A stretch of 22,871 bases of DNA from the NCBI GenBank assembly GCA_964569315.1, contig CAZMUZ010000057.1:1-22871 (forward strand). The letters run 5' to 3'. The notes under the pieces are model-generated. The model was not told where the DNA came from, ran no database searches, and worked only from the letters and a program-made list of their open reading frames with translations. Positions 1 through 7,706 of the stretch are shown here, piece by piece. The translations under genes were made by a program, and so were the position numbers. Within the stretch, counting starts at the first letter, position 1. Each line of letters starts with the position of its first letter. The stretch is from CADEFF01 sp964569315 (GTDB taxonomy: Bacteria > Pseudomonadota > Alphaproteobacteria > Dongiales > Dongiaceae).

Positions 1-3000
1 GGCGGGAATTGGTCATGTGGGTGTGGACCGCGTCGGTGCCGTCGAAATCCGGCCCGGCGCCCGAGCCGCCGCAGATCGTCTCGTAATATTGGTGCCGCGT
101 ATTGCCGAAGGTGAGGTTGTTCATGGTGCCCTGCGAGGCCCCCATCACGCCGAGCGCGCCATAGAGCGTGTCGGTGATGACTTGCGAGGTCTCGACATTG
201 CCGGCCACCACGGCTGCCGGGTAGCGCGGGCTCAGCATCGAGCCCTCCGGGATGACGATCCGGAGCGGCTTGAGGCAGCCCTCGTTCATCGGGATATGGT
301 CGTCGACGAGCGTGCGGAACACATAGAGCACCGCCGCGCGGCAGACCGCCGAAGGCGCGTTGAAATTGGTGTCCTGCTGCGGGCTGGTACCGGTGAAATC
401 CACCACGCCCGAGCGGGTTTCGCGGTCGATCGAGACGGTGACCGAGATCCGGCTGCCATCGTCGAGCGGATAAGCGAACTTGCCGTCCTTCAGGACCGAG
501 ATCACCCGCCGCACCTGCTCCTCGGCATTGTCCTGCACATGGCCCATATAGGCCCAGACGACATCGAGCCCGTACATCGCCACCATGTTGCGCAGCTCCT
601 GCGCGCCCTTCTCGTTGGCGGCGATCTGCGCGCGGAGGTCGGCGACATTCTGGTCGGGGTTGCGCGCCGGGTATTTCCCCGAGCCGAGCAGGTCGCGCAT
701 CGCCTGCTCGCGAAAATGTCCGCGCTCGACGAGCTGGAAATCGTCGATCAGCACCCCTTCCTGCTCGACCGTCTTGCTGTCTGGCGGCATGGAGCCCGGC
801 GTGAGCCCGCCGATATCGGCATGATGGCCACGGCTCGCGACATAGAAGAGAAGCTTGCTGCCGGCCGCATCGAACACCGGCGTCACCACGGTCACGTCCG
901 GCAGATGCGTGCCGCCGTTATAGGGCGCGTTCAGCACGAACACGTCGCCGGCACCCATGGTCTGGCTGCGGCTCCTGATGACGGTGCGGATGCTTTCGCC
1001 CATCGAGCCCAGATGCACCGGCATGTGCGGCGCGTTCGCGATGAGCTGGCCCTCGCGGTCGAAGATCGCGCAGGAGAAGTCGAGCCGTTCCTTGATGTTG
1101 ACCGAATAGCTCGTCTTCTCGAGCGTCGAGCCCATCTGCTCGGCGATCGACATGAAGAGGTTGTTGAAGACCTCCAGCATCACCGGATCGACCTTGGTGC
1201 CGACCGCGGCGGTGCGCGCCAGCGGCACCACGCGGGTCATCACCAGATGGCCGTGCTTCGTGAACTCCGCCTGCCAGCCCGGCTCGACGATATTGGTGCC
1301 GATCGCCTCGGTGACGATGGCGGGACCGTCGATGCGATCGCCCGGATGGAGGTCGGCGCGATCATAGACCGGCGTCTCCGCCCCGCTGCCCCCGGCGCGC
1401 ATCTGGACGCGCGCGCGCGGCGCCAGCGCCGTCTTGCGCGGTGCCGTCTCGAGTACCACATCCTCGACCGATTCCGTGCGGCCGATCGCCTCGACCGAGA
1501 CGGCTTCGACGATATGGGCCTTCTCCGGCACGACGAAGCCGTAGCGCTGGCGATGCGCCGTCTCGAACCGCTCGACGATGGCCGCCGCGTCGCCGGCCTC
1601 CACCACCAGCGCGGCGTCGGTGCCTTCGTAGCGCAGATGGATGCGCCGGATGAGGCGGATGTCCGCGTCGGCGATGCCCTGCTGCGCGATCTCCTGCCGG
1701 GTTTCGGCCTCGAGTGCCTGGTACCGCGGCTCGAGCGCCGCGACCGCGGCATCGGCGAGCCGCGCCTCGACAGCCGCCTCGCGCATGGCCCGCACGTCGG
1801 CGAGGCCCATGCCATAGGCGGAGAGCACGCCGGCCAGCGGATGGAGAAATATCTTCGTCATGCCGAGCACGTCGGCGATGAGGCAGGCATGCTGGCCGCC
1901 CGCCCCGCCGAAGCAGCAGAGCGTGTAGCGCGTCACGTCGTAGCCGCGCTGGATCGAGATTTCCTTGATGGCGTTCGCCATGTTCTCGACCGCGATGGTG
2001 AGGAAGCCCTCGGCCACCGCCTCCGGCGTCCGCCGCGTGCCGGTGGCCTCGGCGATCCTGTCCGCGAGCTCGACGAACTTCCGGCGCACGATCGCAACAT
2101 CGAGCGGCTGGTCGCCGTCCGGGCCGAAGATCCGCGGGAAAAAATCGGGCTGCAGCTTGCCCAGCATGACGTTGCAGTCGGTGACGGTGAGCGGCCCGCC
2201 GCGCCGGTAGCAGGCGGGTCCCGGATCGGCGCCGGCCGATTCCGGTCCGACCCGGAAGCGCGCCCCGTCGAAGAAGAGGATCGATCCGCCGCCGGCCGCC
2301 ACGGTATGGATCTGCATCATCGGCGCGCGCATCCTGACACCCGCGACCTGGGTCTCGAAGGCGCGCTCGTACTCGCCGCTGAAATGCGACACGTCGGTCG
2401 AGGTGCCGCCCATGTCGAAACCGATGATCCGGTCGAAGCCGGCGCCGAGCGAGGTCTCGACCGCGCCGACGATGCCGCCGGCGGGGCCGGAGAGGATGCA
2501 GTCCTTGCCCTGGAAGAGCCGCGCATCGGTGAGGCCGCCGTTCGACTGCATGAACATGAGCCGGGCGGCGCCGAGATCGCCCGCGATCCGGTCCACATAG
2601 CGGCGCAGCAGCGGCGAGAGGTATGCGTCCACCACCGTCGTATCGCCGCGGCCGACGAGCTTCATCAGCGGGCTCACGCGATGGCTGACCGAGACCTGCG
2701 TGAAGCCGATCTCCGCCGCGAGCTCGGCCAGGCGCCTCTCGTGCTCCGTGTGGCGATAGCCGTGCATCAGCAGGATCGCGACCGCGCGGATGCCGTCGCG
2801 ATAGGCGGCATCGAGGCCACTTCGCGCCGCGTCGAGCGCGAGCGGCACCAGCACCTCGCCCTCCGCCGTTACCCGCTCCTCGACCTCGAGCACGCGCTCA
2901 TAGAGGAGCTCAGGCAGCTTGATCTGGCGCGCGAAGATGTCGGGGCGGTTCTGGTAGCCGATGCGGAGCGCGTCGGCGAAGCCGCGCGTCACGACGAGAA

Positions 3001-3280
3001 GCGTCCGGTCGCCCTTGCGCTCCAGCAGCGCATTGGTGCCGACCGTGGTGCCCATCTTGACCGCCGCGATGGCGGCGTCCGGGATCTTCTCGCCCGGCTT
3101 CAGCGCGAGAAGGTCGCGGATGCCCTGGATCGCGGCGTCGCGATAGCGCTCGGGATTCTCGGAGAGCAGCTTGTGGGTGACGAGGCTGCCGTCGGGACGG
3201 CGCGCCACCACGTCGGTGAAGGTGCCGCCGCGATCGATCCAGAACTGCCAGCGCCCCGCGCCGGCCCCGCCATCCGCCAT
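1..3280 (-). CDS. oplAH: ATP-dependent 5-oxoprolinase, fused HyuA/HyuB type (3' end beyond the window)
   Basis: This enzyme opens 5-oxo-L-proline (pyroglutamate) to glutamate using ATP and is cytosolic. I read about 1093 residues in one unbroken minus-strand frame from the ATG at 3280 to base 1; family members are usually about 1200-1300 residues, so roughly the last tenth is missing. The N-terminal hydantoinase A half opens with the nucleotide-binding motif DRGGTFTDVV (about residues 16-25). It continues with GFDMGGTSTDVSHFSGEYE near residue 287 and the oxoprolinase signature VGPESAGADPGPACYR. The hydantoinase B half begins near residue 700 with PVMLEVFNNLFMSIAEQMGS and includes HMTNSR at the window edge. 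The two halves are fused as in eukaryotic OPLAH/OXP1, not split as in HyuA plus HyuB. The start has an AAGGCGGG-like ribosome site upstream. The opposite strand is open for 1168 codons, but that is a shadow. Substrate choice within the hydantoinase/oxoprolinase family is inferred from similarity. Confidence 0.93.
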   Translation of the reverse strand, partial: MADGGAGAGRWQFWIDRGGTFTDVVARRPDGSLVTHKLLSENPERYRDAAIQGIRDLLALKPGEKIPDAAIAAVKMGTTVGTNALLERKGDRTLLVVTRGFADALRIGYQNRPDIFARQIKLPELLYERVLEVEERVTAEGEVLVPLALDAARSGLDAAYRDGIRAVAILLMHGYRHTEHERRLAELAAEIGFTQVSVSHRVSPLMKLVGRGDTTVVDAYLSPLLRRYVDRIAGDLGAARLMFMQSNGGLTDARLFQGKDCILSGPAGGIVGAVETSLGAGFDRIIGFDMGGTSTDVSHFSGEYERAFETQVAGVRMRAPMMQIHTVAAGGGSILFFDGARFRVGPESAGADPGPACYRRGGPLTVTDCNVMLGKLQPDFFPRIFGPDGDQPLDVAIVRRKFVELADRIAEATGTRRTPEAVAEGFLTIAVENMANAIKEISIQRGYDVTRYTLCCFGGAGGQHACLIADVLGMTKIFLHPLAGVLSAYGMGLADVRAMREAAVEARLADAAVAALEPRYQALEAETRQEIAQQGIADADIRLIRRIHLRYEGTDAALVVEAGDAAAIVERFETAHRQRYGFVVPEKAHIVEAVSVEAIGRTESVEDVVLETAPRKTALAPRARVQMRAGGSGAETPVYDRADLHPGDRIDGPAIVTEAIGTNIVEPGWQAEFTKHGHLVMTRVVPLARTAAVGTKVDPVMLEVFNNLFMSIAEQMGSTLEKTSYSVNIKERLDFSCAIFDREGQLIANAPHMPVHLGSMGESIRTVIRSRSQTMGAGDVFVLNAPYNGGTHLPDVTVVTPVFDAAGSKLLFYVASRGHHADIGGLTPGSMPPDSKTVEQEGVLIDDFQLVERGHFREQAMRDLLGSGKYPARNPDQNVADLRAQIAANEKGAQELRNMVAMYGLDVVWAYMGHVQDNAEEQVRRVISVLKDGKFAYPLDDGSRISVTVSIDRETRSGVVDFTGTSPQQDTNFNAPSAVCRAAVLYVFRTLVDDHIPMNEGCLKPLRIVIPEGSMLSPRYPAAVVAGNVETSQVITDTLYGALGVMGASQGTMNNLTFGNTRHQYYETICGGSGAGPDFDGTDAVHTHMTNSR

Positions 3281-3304
3281 GATGCCCGCCTTGCTCGTCT
3301 TTGC

Positions 3305-3329
3305 GCCGGGCGCGCAAAAACGCGCCGGC
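3305..3329. repeat. Inverted repeat between the coiled-coil gene and oplAH
   Basis: GCCGGGCGCG (3305-3314) faces CGCGCCGGC (3321-3329) across a CAAAAA loop, with one bulged base. It lies between the stop of the coiled-coil gene and the start of oplAH, both read on the minus strand. No T-tract follows it on the minus strand, so it is a weak candidate for a transcription end. It could equally be an operator or a leader hairpin of oplAH. Confidence 0.35.
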
Positions 3330-3419
3330 GGCGGGCGAGTTTAATGCTTGCGGCGCATCGTGCCAGAGGAAATCAGGATGCCGGGAAAGCGAGCCGCAGA
3401 GGCCCGCCTTCTGCCGCCG

Positions 3420-4031
3420 TCAGGCGCTGCGGCGAAGCGGGTCCACGGCCGGCGCGTCGGCGGCGGTGTCGGCGGCCGGTTCCTCGCCGAGCGGCCGCGG
3501 CACATCGACCAGCGCGCGCGTGAGATGGCCGATCCGCTCGATGATCTCGGCAACCGGCGAGGCGCTCATGAGGCCGGCCGTTTCCGTGTCGTCGCTCGCG
3601 GCCTCGACGGCAGCGGCATGCTCGGCGACCGTTTCGGCGTCGAGCTCTCCGGCGCTCACATCCTCGAAGCGCGCCGGGAAGGAGATCATCTGGCCCATCG
3701 CCGGCGCCGCCTCGGCGGGCTCTTCCCCGACGATCGCCGCCGCGCGGTTCGCGAGATCCTGCATGGTCGCGGCCAGCGTCTCTTCGCCGCCCGCCTCGAT
3801 CGCGAGCAGGAGGTCCTGCAGCATCGCCTTCACCTGATCATACTCGGATTTCAACCGGGCGATCTCGGCGACATAGACCTCGATTTCCTGCTGGCGGTGC
3901 GCCCATCGCTGCTCGATCCGATCCATGAGGTCGACGAGCCGCGCGCCGTGTTTTCCCTGTTCCGCGCCCAAGGCGCCGAAACGCCGTTCCGCCCGCTCGA
4001 CCCGCTGCTGCAATTGCGCGAGATCCGTCAT
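3420..4031 (-). CDS. Hypothetical coiled-coil protein, 203 aa
   Basis: I do not recognise a family. Residues 1 to about 85 look like a long coiled coil, with heptad-spaced Leu/Ile/Val among many Gln, Glu, Arg and Lys. The rest is acidic and rich in Ala, Glu and Pro, and is probably disordered. There is no signal peptide and no membrane segment, so it is probably cytoplasmic. The ATG at 4031 is chosen because a perfect GGAGG lies 5 bases upstream (4037-4041). A TTG at 4043 is also in frame, but using it would place the ribosome site inside the gene. The gene follows the TPR-glycosyltransferase operon on the same strand after a 160-base gap, so it may be a partner protein or have its own promoter. 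Function remains open; coding status is well supported by the ribosome site and amino-acid pattern. Confidence 0.78.
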   Translation of the reverse strand: MTDLAQLQQRVERAERRFGALGAEQGKHGARLVDLMDRIEQRWAHRQQEIEVYVAEIARLKSEYDQVKAMLQDLLLAIEAGGEETLAATMQDLANRAAAIVGEEPAEAAPAMGQMISFPARFEDVSAGELDAETVAEHAAAVEAASDDTETAGLMSASPVAEIIERIGHLTRALVDVPRPLGEEPAADTAADAPAVDPLRRSA

Positions 4032-4036
4032 CGCAT

Positions 4037-4041
4037 CCTCC
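4037..4041 (-). promoter_or_regulatory. Shine-Dalgarno site deciding the start of the coiled-coil gene
   Basis: The minus strand reads GGAGG followed by 5 bases and then ATG at 4031. This is the clearest ribosome site in the left half of the window. It favours the internal ATG over the upstream TTG at 4043. Confidence 0.75.
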
Positions 4042-4050
4042 AACGCCGGT

Positions 4051-4079
4051 CCCGCGACGCGCGGGGCCTCCCGAAGGAG
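4051..4079 (-). other. Two small hairpins in the leader of the coiled-coil gene
   Basis: On the minus strand, CTCC-TTCG-GGAG (4079-4068) is a short stem capped by a UUCG tetraloop. It is followed at once by CCCGCG-CGT-CGCGGG (4065-4051). They lie 20-48 bases upstream of the start codon. They may stabilise the message or mark its 5' end; no function is shown by the sequence. Confidence 0.35.
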
Positions 4080-4120
4080 ACTTCACGCCAACACGGTTTA
4101 ACAATGATTAACGCCGCGCG

Positions 4121-4149
4121 CCGGGGCGGATTTCCGCCCGGATTTTTTT
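4121..4149 (+). terminator. Intrinsic terminator-like hairpin with T7 tail, reading on the plus strand
   Basis: CCGGGGCGG (4121-4129) pairs with CCGCCCGG (4134-4141) around an ATTT loop, with one G bulged, and is followed by seven T (4143-4149). This is a canonical factor-independent terminator for plus-strand transcription. All recognised genes nearby run on the minus strand. In that orientation there is no U-tract after the stem, so it does not explain the end of the glycosyltransferase operon well. Confidence 0.55.
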
Positions 4150-4191
4150 CGACGGCGCCGCGCAGTCTTTGTCGCCGCGACAGGCCGCCCG

Positions 4192-5949
4192 CTACCGGAA
4201 CTCGCGAAGCGCCGCGATCACCTCGGCAATGACCGTCGGCCAGTCATGGGCGACCGGCTGGCGGAAGAGCCGCGCCGAGGGATACCAGGGGCTGTCGCTG
4301 CGGCCGCGCAGCCAGCGGAAATCGGCCGGTTCCGGCAGCAGCAGCCAGACCGGCTTGCCGAGCGCGCCGGCAAGATGCCCGACCGAGGTATCGACGGTGA
4401 TGACGAGGTCGAGCGCCGAGACGAGGGCCGCCGTGTCGGCGAAATCGCCGAGCGCCGCCGAGATGTCCCGCACCTGGCGGTCGAGCCCCGCCGCGGCGAG
4501 TTCGCCCGGCTCGAGGTCCTTCATCAGCGCCACATAGCCGGCGGGTCTCGAATCGAACATCGCTTTCACCACCGCGGCCGGCACGGAGCGGCGGTGATCG
4601 GCGCTGTATTTCCGGTTGCCCTTCCAGCAGACGCCGATCCAAGGTCGGGGCAGGTCCGCGAGCCGCTCTCGCCAGGCGGCGACCGCGGCGCTGTCGGCGC
4701 CGAGATAAGGCAGGTTCTGCGGTATGGTCTCGACCGTCGTCCCCAGCACATGCGGGAAGCTCATCACCGGGATCTGCAGATCGATGTCGGAAAGCCCGAG
4801 GCCGCGCGGCATCAGCATGCGCACGCCGGCGAGGCTCTGGCAGAGCCGCAGCAGCTCCTTCTGCACCTCGAGCGTCACGATGGCGCCGAGCTTGGCGACG
4901 ATCGGCACATAGCGGAGGAACTGGATCGAATCGCCGAACCCCTGCTCGGTATGGACGAGCAGCCGCTTGCCGGCGATGGGCCCGCCCTCGCAGCGCGGCC
5001 AGGGGAAATTGCGCCGTTCGGCGATGAGCGCGGCCTTCTCGGTCTTCCAGCGCCACTCGTACTCGGCCCAGCCCGCGCGATAGTCGCCCTTCTGCAGCAG
5101 GGCGTGGGAAAGGTTCCAGTGCGCGCTCACATGCCGCGGGTTCTGCGCCAGCGCCCGGCGGTAGCTTGCGATGGCGCGGTCGGGATCGCCGAGGCGGTAG
5201 AGCACGCCGCCGAGATTGGCCATGGCATCCGCATGGTCGGGCTTGCGCTGCAGCACCTCTTCGAAGATCGCCGCCGCCTCCTCCAGCCGTTCCACATCGC
5301 TGAGCGCAGCGGCGACGAGGACCGTGGTGTCGATATTGTCCGGCGCCATCGCCTGGGCGCGCTGCGCCACCTCGAGCGCCGCCTCCGGCAGGCGCCGGTC
5401 GCGCAGGATGCCGCCGAGCTCGACGAGGAAGAAGGAATCCTTCGGGAATCGTTCGACGAAGCGGCGGGCCTCGGCCTCGGCTTCCTCGAACCGGCGCGCC
5501 CGCCGAAGCGCCGCCAGCAGGCGCCCGGCCACCTGGCGGTCGTCGGGTTTGAGACGGCTCAGATCGCGCAGCGGGTCGGCGGCTTCCGCGATCCGTTCCA
5601 GCCCCCAGAGCGCCTTCGCCCGCCCCTCGGCCGCCGCGAGATTGCCGGGATCGAGCGTGGCCGCCCGCGCGAAACGCTCGGCGGCGCCGGCGAGGTCGCC
5701 CTGCTGCTGGAGCACCAGACCGAGGTTGCAGAGGGCCTCGACATAATCCGGCGCGAGCGCGACCGCGCGCTCGAGCGCCTGCCGGGCCGCCGCCTTGTCG
5801 CCCGCGTTCGAGCGCAGCACACCGAGCAGGTGCCAGGCCTGCGCGTGATCGGGCGCGGCCGAAACCAGCGTCTCCAGAATCTGCCGGGCCCGGGCCGCAT
5901 CGCCCTTGTTGTAGAGGGCGACCGCTTCCTCGAAGCGATCCGCTGTCAT
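4192..5949 (-). CDS. TPR-repeat glycosyltransferase (GT9-like), fifth gene of the operon, 585 aa
   Basis: This is a likely sugar transferase whose TPR array would hold an acceptor protein or partner. About eight TPR units fill residues 1 to roughly 300. The C-terminal GT-B domain has EQGFGDSIQFLRY near residue 335, PWIGVCWKGN, the nucleotide-sugar-side motif TVDTSVGHLAGALGKP near 523, and the tail FRWLRGRSDSPWYPSARLFR shared by all four GT9-like genes here. The block that reads SLQKG in its three paralogues is changed to ALMKD. The ATG at 5949 overlaps the previous gene's TGA (ATGA), which fixes the start and implies translational coupling. The frame is open further upstream to 6813, but that stretch is a shadow of the preceding gene. 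The family resembles ADP-heptose:LPS heptosyltransferases; sugar and acceptor are unknown. Last gene of the coupled series. Confidence 0.88.
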   Translation of the reverse strand: MTADRFEEAVALYNKGDAARARQILETLVSAAPDHAQAWHLLGVLRSNAGDKAAARQALERAVALAPDYVEALCNLGLVLQQQGDLAGAAERFARAATLDPGNLAAAEGRAKALWGLERIAEAADPLRDLSRLKPDDRQVAGRLLAALRRARRFEEAEAEARRFVERFPKDSFFLVELGGILRDRRLPEAALEVAQRAQAMAPDNIDTTVLVAAALSDVERLEEAAAIFEEVLQRKPDHADAMANLGGVLYRLGDPDRAIASYRRALAQNPRHVSAHWNLSHALLQKGDYRAGWAEYEWRWKTEKAALIAERRNFPWPRCEGGPIAGKRLLVHTEQGFGDSIQFLRYVPIVAKLGAIVTLEVQKELLRLCQSLAGVRMLMPRGLGLSDIDLQIPVMSFPHVLGTTVETIPQNLPYLGADSAAVAAWRERLADLPRPWIGVCWKGNRKYSADHRRSVPAAVVKAMFDSRPAGYVALMKDLEPGELAAAGLDRQVRDISAALGDFADTAALVSALDLVITVDTSVGHLAGALGKPVWLLLPEPADFRWLRGRSDSPWYPSARLFRQPVAHDWPTVIAEVIAALREFR

Positions 5950-7706
5950 TGCGCCTTTGCTTCGCGCTCGAGCGCCTGCCGCAACGCTTCGATCTCGGGC
6001 GCCCAGCCGCCGGGGGCCGTCTGCCGGAAGAGGCGCATCGTCGGGTACCAGGGCGAGTCGGTGCGCTTCAGCATCCAGCGGAAATCGGGGATATAGGGGA
6101 TCAGCGTCCAGACCGGACGCGCGAGCGCGCCCGCAAGATGCGCGATCGAGGTATCGACCGAGATCACCAGGTCGAGCGCCTGGATGAGCGCGGCGGTATC
6201 CACGAAATCGCCGATCTCCGGCGCCGGGTCCAGCACGCGGCTGGCGAAGCCGGCGGGACCGAGCTGACCTTCGCCGGGGCCCTTCTGCAGGCTGACGAAG
6301 CTCACGCCCTTCGCGGCGAGCAGCGGCGCCATCGCGGCGAGCGGCACCGAGCGATTGCTGTCGTTCGAGTTCTGCGGATTGCCCTGCCAGCAGAGCCCGA
6401 TCCGTTTGCCGGGCAGGCCCGCGATCCGCTCTTTCCAGTGCGCGACCCGATCCGGCGGCAGGGTGACGTAGGGCACCTCGGCCGGGATCGTCTCGAGCGC
6501 GGTGCCCATGACGAAGGGCATGCTCATCAGCGAGATGGTGTAGTCGGTCGGCGGCACCGGCTCCTCGGTCGTGGTGACCGCCTGGACGCCGGCGAAGCAG
6601 GCGGCGAGGTTGCGCAGGACCGGCCGGACCTGCGCCGTCACGATGGCGCCGCGATCGGCGGCGAGCTTCGCGTAGCGGAGGAAATGGATCGTGTCGCCGA
6701 GCCCCTGCTCCGGCAGCAGCAGCAGCCGCTTGCCGGCGAGCTCGGCCGGGGTCGGATGCTTCGGCATCCCCCGCCGCTTGCCGCCATAGAAGAAGGAGGA
6801 TTGGTAGCGCCACTCATATTGAGCGAAGCCCTCTGCGATATGACCGAGCTTCAGCAGCGTCATGGCGCGATTCCACCGCGCATCGACATAGTTCGGGTCG
6901 CAATCGAGCGCCGTGTTGAAGGCCTCGAGCGCCTCCGCCGCCCGCCCGAGCTTGCTAAGGGCGAGCGCGAGGTTGGTGTGGCCCAGTGCCAGCCGCGGAT
7001 CGAGCGCGATCGCGCGTTGGGCCTCCGCTATGGCGGCATCGAACTCCTCATCCTTCCTCAGGGAAGCGGAGAGGACGGCATGGGCGTGAGCGTTCGTCCC
7101 GTCGAGTGCGAGCGCGCGGTCGACGAGCGCGCGGCCTTGCGCATTGCCGCCGAGCGCCAGCAGCAGCCCCGCCAGCCGCGAATGGGCGGCCGAACTCTTC
7201 GGGTCGGCCTCGAGGGCGCTGCGCAGCAGCGGTTCCGCCGCGCGGAGATCGTTCTCCGCCATGTGGAGATGACCGAGCTCGGTCAGGATCCGGCTGTCGC
7301 GCGGATCGAGCTTGAGGGCGCGCTGCAACGCCTTGATGGCGACCCCGTTGTCGCCGGCGGCGCGGGCGGCTCGCGCGAGGGTGCGCCAGAGCCCGACATC
7401 CTCCGGCAGCAGCGCTGCCGCGCGTTTCAGCGGTCGCACCGCCTCGGCCGGGCGGCCGAGATCGAGCAGAAGCCGGCCGAGATTGGTCTGCGCGCCCGAA
7501 TCCTCCGGCGCGAGGGCGACGGCCTTCTCGAGCGCCGCGAGGGCGCCCGGCTTGTCGCCTTCGAGCGAGCGCAGCACGCCTGCGAGATACCAGGCCTTGC
7601 CGTTGCGCGGCTCCGTCCCGAGCACCGCCTCGACCACGGTGCGCGCCGCGGCATTCTCCCCGCGCTGGTAGCGCGCGATCGCGTCGTCGAGCTGCGGCTG
7701 TGTCAT
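5946..7706 (-). CDS. TPR-repeat glycosyltransferase (GT9-like), fourth gene of the operon, 586 aa
   Basis: It has the same layout as its downstream neighbour: about eight TPR units, then a heptosyltransferase-like GT-B domain. Motifs are EQGLGDTIHFLRY near residue 330, RIGLCWQGNPQNSNDSNRSV, FVSLQKGPGEGQL, SVDTSIAHLAGALARP near 520, and SPWYPTMRLFR close to the end. The N-terminal repeats share GVLRS, GDK and AVALAP spacing with the gene that follows, so these two look like a duplicated pair. The start ATG at 7706 overlaps the upstream gene's TGA, and its own TGA (5946-5948) overlaps the next ATG. The extra upstream frame to 8606 is shadow. No signal peptide is visible, so it is expected to be cytoplasmic. 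Donor and acceptor are unknown. Confidence 0.88.
   Translation of the reverse strand: MTQPQLDDAIARYQRGENAAARTVVEAVLGTEPRNGKAWYLAGVLRSLEGDKPGALAALEKAVALAPEDSGAQTNLGRLLLDLGRPAEAVRPLKRAAALLPEDVGLWRTLARAARAAGDNGVAIKALQRALKLDPRDSRILTELGHLHMAENDLRAAEPLLRSALEADPKSSAAHSRLAGLLLALGGNAQGRALVDRALALDGTNAHAHAVLSASLRKDEEFDAAIAEAQRAIALDPRLALGHTNLALALSKLGRAAEALEAFNTALDCDPNYVDARWNRAMTLLKLGHIAEGFAQYEWRYQSSFFYGGKRRGMPKHPTPAELAGKRLLLLPEQGLGDTIHFLRYAKLAADRGAIVTAQVRPVLRNLAACFAGVQAVTTTEEPVPPTDYTISLMSMPFVMGTALETIPAEVPYVTLPPDRVAHWKERIAGLPGKRIGLCWQGNPQNSNDSNRSVPLAAMAPLLAAKGVSFVSLQKGPGEGQLGPAGFASRVLDPAPEIGDFVDTAALIQALDLVISVDTSIAHLAGALARPVWTLIPYIPDFRWMLKRTDSPWYPTMRLFRQTAPGGWAPEIEALRQALEREAKAQ

Noticed and set aside
17..3523. 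Plus-strand open frame of 1168 codons, the longest in the window
   Set aside because: It is antisense to the clear 5-oxoprolinase gene; its residues are dominated by Arg, His, Asp and Ala with no domain, typical of a high-GC shadow.
4098..4112. CtrA-like site TTAA-N6-TTAAC upstream of the coiled-coil gene
   Set aside because: The CtrA consensus needs a 7-base spacer and this has 6; it may simply be the AT-rich part of a promoter.
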